Positions 1 through 5,085 of a DNA stretch of 6,840 bases are shown in pieces. The stretch's first letter is position 1; each line of letters opens with the position of its first letter. Source of the DNA: Lachnospiraceae bacterium (GTDB lineage: Bacteria > Bacillota > Clostridia > Lachnospirales > Lachnospiraceae); NCBI GenBank assembly GCA_003520105.1, contig DOVL01000041.1, forward strand, positions 1-6,840. The letters run 5' to 3'. The position numbers were made by a program, and so were the translations under genes. A model generated the notes under the pieces. The model was not told where the DNA came from, searched no databases, and worked only from the letters and a program-made list of their open reading frames with translations.

Positions 1-609
1 AAGCTGCTCCTTCTTGATGAGCCTTTTACCGCGCTTGATACTTTTCTCAGAGAGAGGACAAGACTTGAACTCTCTGGACTTTTGGGTGAACTTGGTAAGA
101 GCTATATTCTCGTGAGTCATGACAGGGATGAAATATATCAGATGTGTGATTATCTTGTGCTTCTTGAGAAAGGGGAGGTGATCGCTGCAGGAATGACGGA
201 CGAAGTATTTATGAATCCGGGTACTGTTGCAGCGGCTAAACTGACCGGCTGTAAGAATATCAGCCGTTTCGAAAGGCTTTCTGATCACAAAGTGAGAGCG
301 CTGGACTGGGGCGGTATCAGCCTGGTAACTGAAGCAAAGGTTACAGATGATGCCGGGTTTATCGGAATAAGAGCTCATGATTTTGAACCTGTTAATATTA
401 GTGGAGTGGATGAGAATAACAATACGATCAACAATATAATTACGTGCGGCAAGGCGAGTGTAACCAAACTGCCTTTTGAATGGTATATAATGCTCGAGAA
501 TGGGCTTTGGTGGAAGAAGGAGAGGTCGCTTTATGAAGAGAGTGAGGAAACACTCATTCCGAATGAATTATATATTGATCCTGGGAAGATCATCATTCTA
601 AAAGAATGA
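1..609 (+). CDS. modC: Molybdate ABC transporter ATP-binding protein ModC, 5'-truncated by the window edge
   Basis: This is the nucleotide-binding subunit that hydrolyses ATP on the cytoplasmic face to drive molybdate import through ModB. The frame is open from base 1, so 202 residues remain and the Walker A and ABC signature motifs lie upstream of the window. Visible motifs are the Walker B LLLLDEPF at residues 2-9, the D-loop-like TALD just after it, and the H-loop in LVSHDRDE near residue 40. A C-terminal region of roughly 110 residues follows, beginning near TGCKNISR and including GIRAHDFEP, which resembles the TOBE-type regulatory domain of such ATPases. The assignment to molybdate rather than another oxyanion rests mainly on the adjacent modA and modB. 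The last codons and the TGA stop lie inside the first copy of a 31-bp tandem repeat. The order modC-modA-modB differs from the familiar modABC. Confidence 0.9.
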   Translation, partial: KLLLLDEPFTALDTFLRERTRLELSGLLGELGKSYILVSHDRDEIYQMCDYLVLLEKGEVIAAGMTDEVFMNPGTVAAAKLTGCKNISRFERLSDHKVRALDWGGISLVTEAKVTDDAGFIGIRAHDFEPVNISGVDENNNTINNIITCGKASVTKLPFEWYIMLENGLWWKKERSLYEESEETLIPNELYIDPGKIIILKE

Positions 610-610
610 T
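592..610. promoter_or_regulatory. Perfect 8-bp-arm palindrome, copy 1, overlapping the modC stop
   Basis: The arms ATCATTCT (592-599) and AGAATGAT (603-610) are perfect reverse complements around an AAA centre. The dyad overlaps the modC stop codon. It could act as an operator or a weak RNA hairpin. It is AT-rich and has no following T-run, so it does not look like an intrinsic terminator. It does not match the classical ModE operator half-sites that I know. Regulatory function is inference. Confidence 0.4.
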
Positions 611-622
611 CTGTGGAAGACC

Positions 623-641
623 ATCATTCTAAAAGAATGAA
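623..641. promoter_or_regulatory. Palindrome, copy 2, with 7-bp perfect arms
   Basis: This repeats the copy 1 dyad 31 bp downstream. The arms TCATTCT (624-630) and AGAATGA (634-640) are perfect, and the outermost pair is lost (A opposite A). Two similar dyads about three helical turns apart, upstream of modA, would suit cooperative protein binding. A simple duplication explains them equally well. Confidence 0.35.
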
Positions 642-707
642 CAGTGTGAAATCATCATACTGATAAAATGATTCGGTCAAAATGAAAGTCATAGATATTA
701 TCAGCAT

Positions 708-726
708 CTGATGAAATGATCATCGG
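708..726 (+). other. Candidate RNA stem-loop upstream of modA
   Basis: Bases 708-714 (CTGATGA) can pair with 720-726 (TCATCGG) around the five-base loop AATGA. That gives seven pairs, one of them G-U. No T-run follows, so it is not a convincing terminator. It lies about 45 bases before the modA ribosome binding site and could stabilise the message end or be incidental. Confidence 0.3.
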
Positions 727-771
727 ATAGCTATAAAAAAGTACATTTATTGTATCTAAAAGATATTATAC

Positions 772-779
772 GAGGAGGT
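772..779 (+). promoter_or_regulatory. Strong ribosome binding site of modA
   Basis: GAGGAGGT is an almost ideal Shine-Dalgarno sequence placed six bases before the ATG at 786. It fixes the modA start there rather than at the in-frame TTG at 750. The shorter start also places the lipoprotein signal directly at the N terminus. Confidence 0.85.
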
Positions 780-785
780 AAAGGA

Positions 786-1637
786 ATGAAGAGGAAAAGT
801 ATTTTAAAGAAAGGTTTTGCACTGGTACTGGCGCTTATTATTGTCCTTTCGGCAGTAGGCTGCGGTAAGAAGGACAAGAAGGATAATGGGGACGATGAGA
901 AAGTTGAGATGATTATCTACGCGGCGGCATCTCTTACGGAATCGCTTGAGCAGATTGCGGAGAACTATAAGAAAGATCATCCAAATGTGACAATCGTATT
1001 TAACTTTGATTCATCAGGAACTCTTAAGACACAGATCGAAGAGGGGGCAGATTGCGACCTTTTCATTTCCGCTGCAAAGAAGCAGATGGATGCTCTCGAC
1101 AATAATGCAGACGCTGAGAAGAATCCTGACGGAAACGACCTGATCGATTCGGACACGAGGATAGACCTTCTTGAAAATAAGGTTGTTCTTGCGGTTCCGG
1201 ATGACAATAATAAAAATATAAACAGTTTTGATGATCTTGTTGCTCACCTTCAGGCTAAGGATATTCTGATGGCTATGGGTAACGAGGATGTGCCTGTCGG
1301 TCAGTATACACAGAAAATATTTGCATATTATGGACTCGATGAGGCAAAGCTTGCTTCGGATGGATTGATCTCTTACGGAAGCAACGTTAAAGAGGTTACC
1401 TCTCAGATCGGAGAGGGCGCAGTTGATTGCGGAGTTATTTATTCTACAGATGCTGCATCGGCAGGGCTGAAGATTGTTGATGAGGCTACCAAGGATATGT
1501 GTGGTCAGGTTATTTATCCTGCAGCTGTAACTAAGGATTCGAAGAACAAGGATGAAGCCAAGGCTTTTCTTGAGTATTTGAAGAGCGATGAGAGTAAGGC
1601 TGTATTCGAGAAAATTGGTTTTACCTGCATTCAGTAA
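786..1637 (+). CDS. modA: Molybdate-binding lipoprotein ModA
   Basis: This is the extracytoplasmic substrate-binding protein of the molybdate ABC importer, 283 residues. A basic N terminus and hydrophobic stretch (about residues 10-24) lead to the lipobox-like AVGC with Cys26, so the mature protein should be lipid-anchored outside the membrane, as in Gram-positive bacteria. A charged Lys/Asp linker follows. The fold starts at the family motif YAAASL (Ser49), followed by DSSGTL (Ser77/78), VLAVP, VPVGQY (170-174), SNVKEV (199-204) and VIYSTDA (Tyr219). These correspond to the oxyanion-contacting positions of E. coli ModA (Ser12, Ser39, Ala125, Val152, Tyr170, from memory). The Ala125 position appears to be Val171 here, a mild change where contact is by the backbone. 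The start is set by the strong ribosome binding site. Tungstate binding cannot be excluded, because ModA proteins bind both anions. Confidence 0.94.
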   Translation: MKRKSILKKGFALVLALIIVLSAVGCGKKDKKDNGDDEKVEMIIYAAASLTESLEQIAENYKKDHPNVTIVFNFDSSGTLKTQIEEGADCDLFISAAKKQMDALDNNADAEKNPDGNDLIDSDTRIDLLENKVVLAVPDDNNKNINSFDDLVAHLQAKDILMAMGNEDVPVGQYTQKIFAYYGLDEAKLASDGLISYGSNVKEVTSQIGEGAVDCGVIYSTDAASAGLKIVDEATKDMCGQVIYPAAVTKDSKNKDEAKAFLEYLKSDESKAVFEKIGFTCIQ

Positions 1638-1643
1638 AGCATA

Positions 1644-1735
1644 TTGTTGAATCGATAAGGCGCATGATTATTGGTTGGTTGAATATAATAATAAATCCGA
1701 TTAATGTATTGATTTATTGAATAGATAATATATCT
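1644..1735 (+). other. AT-rich modA-modB spacer with a short direct repeat and a small dyad
   Basis: The 139-bp gap between modA and modB is unusually long for two subunits of one transporter and is very AT-rich. A 15-bp motif at 1644-1658 recurs at 1714-1728 with 13 matches. A small dyad with arms AGATA (1723-1727) and TATCT (1731-1735) lies in the second half. A TATAAT occurs at 1684-1689 but lacks a convincing -35 partner. I see no intrinsic terminator and no credible small gene. Confidence 0.35.
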
Positions 1736-1776
1736 GATCAAACGATTTTATTAAAGAAACTGTAAGGTTAAGAAAT

Positions 1777-2448
1777 ATGGATTATTATCCTCTGTGGAAC
1801 TCCCTGCGAATCGCGGGAATAAGTACAATTATCATATTTATCATCGGTATTGCGGTGGCAAATCTGGTGACGTACCTTCCGAAATGGGCTAAGGGTACGC
1901 TTGACTGCATATTCACCTTGCCACTGGTACTTCCACCGACTGTTATCGGCTATCTGCTGCTTAGAATACTTGGGTCAAAGCGCGTTATAGGAAAAGCTTT
2001 TCTGTCGGTATTTGGTATAAAACTTACCATGAACTGGTGGTCGGCTATATTTGCTACGTCTGTGGTTATATTTCCGCTTATGTACAGGACTGCCAGAGGA
2101 GCGTTTGAAGCCTTTGACAAGAATCTTGAATGGGCCGGAAAATCGCTCGGACTCAGCAGGTCGTATATCTTCTTCAGAGTGAAGATGCCTTGCTGCAAGC
2201 AGGGGATAATCGCGGGCTGCGTTCTTGCTTTTGCCAGAGCACTGGGAGAGTACGGCGCAACATCGATGATAGCCGGCTATATTCCGGGCAGAACAGCTAC
2301 GATATCAACCACGGTATATCAGCTGTGGCGAACCGGTAAGGATGATCTGGCGACAAAGTGGGTACTGATAAATATAGCTATTTCGGCTGTCGTGCTGATA
2401 TCGATCAATATGATCGAGGATAAGAGCAGGACTGCAAAATATGATTGA
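1777..2448 (+). CDS. modB: Molybdate ABC transporter permease ModB
   Basis: This is the integral membrane subunit through which molybdate passes, presumably a homodimer docked to ModC. The 223 residues match the usual ModB length. Hydrophobic segments appear at about residues 12-34, 44-66, 87-103, 142-168 and 195-213. The cytoplasmic coupling loop typical of binding-protein-dependent permeases (EAA loop) is visible as LEWAGKSLGLS and ending at MP near residue 138. It is followed by the ModB-like FARALGEYGAT (about 152-162). LPLVLPPTVIGYLLL (48-62) is another strong family signature. The start ATG is preceded by the weak TAAGGT at 1763-1768, much poorer than the modA site, so ModB may be made at a lower level. 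The gene ends with TGA followed closely by TAA codons. Confidence 0.95.
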   Translation: MDYYPLWNSLRIAGISTIIIFIIGIAVANLVTYLPKWAKGTLDCIFTLPLVLPPTVIGYLLLRILGSKRVIGKAFLSVFGIKLTMNWWSAIFATSVVIFPLMYRTARGAFEAFDKNLEWAGKSLGLSRSYIFFRVKMPCCKQGIIAGCVLAFARALGEYGATSMIAGYIPGRTATISTTVYQLWRTGKDDLATKWVLINIAISAVVLISINMIEDKSRTAKYD

Positions 2449-2481
2449 TAAATAAACGTGATCTGAGAATCGGTAAGTGTA

Positions 2482-2511
2482 TTAATAAACGAATAATAAA
2501 CGGCGTATAAT
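2482..2511 (+). promoter_or_regulatory. Candidate sigma-A-type promoter upstream of moeA
   Basis: A consensus -10 TATAAT (2506-2511) is preceded by TTAATA (2482-2487, four of six matches to TTGACA) with an 18-base spacer. Transcription would begin near 2518 and give a leader of about 30 bases containing the AGAAGGA ribosome binding site (2531-2537) of moeA. This would let the cofactor genes be expressed separately from the transporter. Confidence 0.42.
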
Positions 2512-2548
2512 ACCGGACGAGTATGATTAGAGAAGGATAAACGATAAG

Positions 2549-3832
2549 ATGAAATTAGCTTACGAGGAAGCAAAGAATAAGTTGATAGATAGTGTGAGTG
2601 TTACAACTGCTGAGACGGTTGATCTGGAAAAAAGCTATGGAAGAGTGCTTGCGGAGGATATAGTAGCCGCAGAGAACGTTCCGTCCTTCGACAGATCTCC
2701 TTATGATGGCTATGCTTTTCGTGCGGAGGATACAGCTATAGCGGATGATATGATTGACGGTCACGGGTCAGCGGTGGCTATATCAGAGAATGTACCGGGA
2801 ATCGGAACAGATAGATCATCTGAGCGTTCGGGCGTAGTCCTTCGCGTGATTGAAAATATCCGCGCGGGCCAGCTTCCTGAGAAGAAGGTTGTTCCGGGGA
2901 CGGCTGTGCGTCTTATGACAGGCGCGTGCCTTCCGGAAGGCGCGGATGCTATTTGCAAATACGAGGATACCGATTTTACCGACACAGAGGTTGTTTTAAA
3001 GAGAAAATACAAAACCGGAGAGAATGTGATCTATGCCGGAGAGGATATGAAGAAGGGACAGATTATTGCCAGAGCAGGTACGGTGATCGATGCCGGGCTT
3101 GCGGGCGCAATGGCTTCACTGGGTATAATATCTGTGCCTGTATATAAGCGGCTGCGCACAGGTTTGATTTCGACCGGTGATGAGGTTGCGGAACTCGGAG
3201 AAGAATTGAAGAAGGGGCAGATCCGTAATTCAAATCGTTATTCAATAAGTGCGGCACTGGAAAAGTATAATATAGACACTGTATATCTTGGACATGTTGA
3301 TGACGATGAAGAAAGCATCATCAGGATGATAGAAAGAGGACTTAGGGAGTGTGACGTTCTGATCTCAACCGGAGGGGTTTCGGTTGGCGATTATGATCTT
3401 GTGATCTCTGCGATGAAGAAGGCGGGCCTGGATATTCTCTGTGACGGAGTGGTCATCAAGCCCGGAATGGCTTCGGCATATGGGGTAAAAGAAGGTAAGC
3501 TTATGCTGGCACTTTCGGGCAATCCTGCATCAAGCCTGACGAACCTCCAGTGCGTTTGTATGCCGGCACTCAGGAAGATGGCAGGATATTTAGACTATGA
3601 TCATCGGCTGGTCGATATGAGAATATCGGAAGGTTATACGAATAAAAGCAGTAACACACGATTTCTCAGAGGAAAGCTTGGATATAGAGATGGTGAAGTC
3701 TGGCTTGAATATAGTTCATCTCAGGGAAACGTTGTTATAAGCAGTGCCATCGGATGCGATGCTTATGGAATCATTCCGCCGAAATCCGGACAAATTTTGG
3801 AAGGAAAGATGATCAAGGGCTTTCTGATCTGA
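2549..3832 (+). CDS. moeA: Molybdopterin molybdotransferase MoeA
   Basis: MoeA inserts molybdate into (adenylylated) molybdopterin, the metal-loading step of Moco synthesis, in the cytoplasm. The 427 residues cover the full family architecture. The N-terminal region carries DRSPYDGYA (48-56, Asp53 matching the conserved Asp59 of E. coli MoeA). The second domain includes VRLMTGACLPEGADAI (120-135, Thr124). The MoCF/Mog-like pterin-binding domain starts near residue 200, with LISTGDEV (206-213), LISTGGVSVGDYD (271-283) and LSGNPASS (322-329). A C-terminal beta domain runs to the end. The KPG motif reads KPGMASAYG (304-312), so the second lysine of the E. coli KPGKP form is missing. The start is supported by AGAAGGA 11 bases upstream. 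It lies 100 bp after modB. It could in principle load tungsten, as MoeA relatives do in some anaerobes. Confidence 0.94.
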   Translation: MKLAYEEAKNKLIDSVSVTTAETVDLEKSYGRVLAEDIVAAENVPSFDRSPYDGYAFRAEDTAIADDMIDGHGSAVAISENVPGIGTDRSSERSGVVLRVIENIRAGQLPEKKVVPGTAVRLMTGACLPEGADAICKYEDTDFTDTEVVLKRKYKTGENVIYAGEDMKKGQIIARAGTVIDAGLAGAMASLGIISVPVYKRLRTGLISTGDEVAELGEELKKGQIRNSNRYSISAALEKYNIDTVYLGHVDDDEESIIRMIERGLRECDVLISTGGVSVGDYDLVISAMKKAGLDILCDGVVIKPGMASAYGVKEGKLMLALSGNPASSLTNLQCVCMPALRKMAGYLDYDHRLVDMRISEGYTNKSSNTRFLRGKLGYRDGEVWLEYSSSQGNVVISSAIGCDAYGIIPPKSGQILEGKMIKGFLI

Positions 3833-3871
3833 TGTTACTGATAATGATTTAATTATAGAGAAAAAAGATTT

Positions 3872-3900
3872 TTGTATATACAGATGATGTTAGATAAAAT
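3872..3900 (+). promoter_or_regulatory. Candidate promoter upstream of the second MoCF gene
   Basis: TTGTAT (3872-3877) and TAAAAT (3895-3900) are separated by 17 bases. The -10 matches five of six and the -35 only three of six. Initiation near 3907 would give a leader of about 65 bases before the ATG at 3973. In such an AT-rich spacer, chance matches are common. Confidence 0.3.
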
Positions 3901-3957
3901 ACTTGTGATATTTATGGATGATTCTGCAGGTTTGAGTTGTTTCTGTGAATCGAATTT

Positions 3958-3965
3958 GAAGAAGG
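3958..3965 (+). promoter_or_regulatory. Ribosome binding site that decides between two start codons
   Basis: GAAGAAGG ends one base before an ATG at 3967 but seven bases before the in-frame ATG at 3973. Only the second has workable spacing, so 3973 is taken as the start of the following gene. Confidence 0.65.
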
Positions 3966-3972
3966 TATGTAT

Positions 3973-4989
3973 ATGAGGAAGATAAAAACTGAGGAGGCGG
4001 TCGGACAGGCTCTCGCGCATGATGTGACTGCCATGTATGACGGCTTCAAGGGGGCACTTTTTAAAAGAGGACATATCATTGAGGAGAAGGATATACCTGC
4101 TTTGCTTGATATTGGCAAGAAGACTGTGTATGTCGGAGAGGCTGATGAGGGTCTCCTTCATGAAGAGGACTGTGCTGTCAGGCTTTCCGAGATGGTTCAG
4201 GTTCCGGGGGCACATTACACAGGCCCTTCGGAGGGAAAGGTTTTACTTATTTCCGACGTGCAGGGAATGCTGCGTGTCGATACTGAACTGCTTAAAGAAA
4301 TAAATGGTATAGGAGACATAACGATCGCAACACTTCCGGATCATTACAGACTGGAAAAGGGGGCGGCGGTTGCGTCCATGAGGATAGTGCCTCTTTATAC
4401 CGAGGAGGAGCAGATAAAGAAGGCCGAAGAACTTTGTACTGACAGGAAGCTTATCAGGATAATGCCATATAAAGACAAAAAGGCCGGTATTATCATTACA
4501 GGTTCTGAGGTTTATAACGGCAGGATCAGTGACAAGTTTGAACCGGTCATAAGAAAGAAGCTTGATTATTATCCGACGGAGATAGTAGATATAAAAATAT
4601 GTGATGACGACAAAAAAATGATTGTCGAAGCGGCTCGTGAGCTGCTTGGTAAGGATGCGGACTTCCTTATTTTCACCGGAGGTATGTCGGTTGATCCGGA
4701 TGATCTTACTCCGGGTGCAATCAGGAAACTCGGCGCGGATATAGTAAGTCACGGCGTGCCTGCTCAGCCGGGAAATATGACTCTGGTGGCTTATCTCGGA
4801 GATGTTCCGATACTCGGGGTTCCCGGTGCGGCAATATCACTTCCGACAACAATGCTTGATGTGATGCTTCCACAGATTTTTGCGGGAGAGAGATTTACTA
4901 AGAAGGAACTGATCGATCTGGGTGATGGCGGACTCTGCCAGAAATGCAGTCCGTGTCATTATCCGAATTGTACGTTTGGTAGATATTGA
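3973..4989 (+). CDS. MoeA-like molybdopterin-binding (MoCF domain) protein with a four-cysteine tail
   Basis: This 338-residue protein belongs to the molybdopterin-binding proteins of anaerobes that share the MoaB/Mog (MoCF) fold with MoeA. A distinctive N-terminal region (MRKIKTEEAVGQALAHDVT, then FKGALFKRGHII) precedes a mixed middle section. The MoCF domain starts at about residue 172 with GIIITGSEV and includes FTGGMSVDPDD (234-244) and ILGVPGAAI (280-288). The segment LPDHYRLEKGAAVASMRIVPL before it resembles the barrel segment of MoeA. The protein ends with Cys322, Cys325, Cys328 and Cys333 in CxxCxxCxxxxC spacing. I recall similar tails in other members, which suggests a metal or Fe-S site, but this is unproven. 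The reaction is not established. It might bind a cofactor intermediate, or replace the MogA-type adenylyltransferase not seen in this window. It lies 140 bp after moeA and 96 bp before mobB-moaC, which supports a Moco role. Confidence 0.8.
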   Translation: MRKIKTEEAVGQALAHDVTAMYDGFKGALFKRGHIIEEKDIPALLDIGKKTVYVGEADEGLLHEEDCAVRLSEMVQVPGAHYTGPSEGKVLLISDVQGMLRVDTELLKEINGIGDITIATLPDHYRLEKGAAVASMRIVPLYTEEEQIKKAEELCTDRKLIRIMPYKDKKAGIIITGSEVYNGRISDKFEPVIRKKLDYYPTEIVDIKICDDDKKMIVEAARELLGKDADFLIFTGGMSVDPDDLTPGAIRKLGADIVSHGVPAQPGNMTLVAYLGDVPILGVPGAAISLPTTMLDVMLPQIFAGERFTKKELIDLGDGGLCQKCSPCHYPNCTFGRY

Positions 4990-5071
4990 TCATATTATGT
5001 GTATACATGCTAATGGTGATTGTGATTAAATGGTATTGATTGTTTTTGTGGATTATTACGTGGATATTGAT

Positions 5072-5077
5072 GAAGGG
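5072..5077 (+). promoter_or_regulatory. Ribosome binding site setting the start of the mobB-moaC fusion
   Basis: GAAGGG is eight bases before the ATG at 5086. An in-frame GTG at 5077 overlaps this site itself and would only add three residues, so the ATG is preferred. Confidence 0.65.
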
Positions 5078-5085
5078 TGAACGGT

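Larger units (their letters stand above)
584..676 (+). repeat. 31-bp tandem repeat starting in the 3' end of modC, two good copies and one degraded copy
   Basis: Bases 584-609 and 615-640 match at 25 of 26 positions with a period of 31. The first copy encodes the last residues and stop of modC, and the second is non-coding. A third, weaker copy in the same phase (646-676) matches the second at about 19 of 31 positions. A related but out-of-phase segment lies at 702-720. The simplest reading is local duplication of the gene end followed by decay. Retention as a binding site is also possible because each good copy is centred on a dyad. Confidence 0.75.

Noticed and set aside
592..641. Classical ModE binding site
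   Set aside because: The palindrome does not resemble the ModE consensus half-sites known from E. coli (TATAT-rich arms). No ModE gene is visible in the window.
750..785. N-terminal extension of modA from the TTG at 750
   Set aside because: The extension would be translated through the strong GAGGAGGT site and would push the lipoprotein signal away from the N terminus. The ATG at 786 is much better.
610..785. Molybdenum cofactor riboswitch or CRISPR array in the modC-modA spacer
   Set aside because: The spacer lacks a long structured GC-containing RNA like the Moco riboswitch. The repeats are only two good copies with 5-bp separation, so they are not repeat-spacer units.
3858..3876. A-run followed by a T-run after moeA as a possible terminator
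   Set aside because: It is an A/T-only stretch without a GC stem, and a promoter-like sequence follows it, so it does not qualify as an intrinsic terminator.
3853..4215. 120-codon minus-strand open frame spanning the moeA-downstream spacer and the start of the MoCF gene
   Set aside because: Half of it is antisense to a clear gene and the rest is AT-rich spacer. There is no recognisable domain and no convincing ribosome binding site.
4243..4752. 169-codon minus-strand open frame
   Set aside because: It lies wholly inside the MoCF gene on the opposite strand, has no family motifs and low-complexity basic/aromatic composition, and is best explained as a shadow of the real coding frame.
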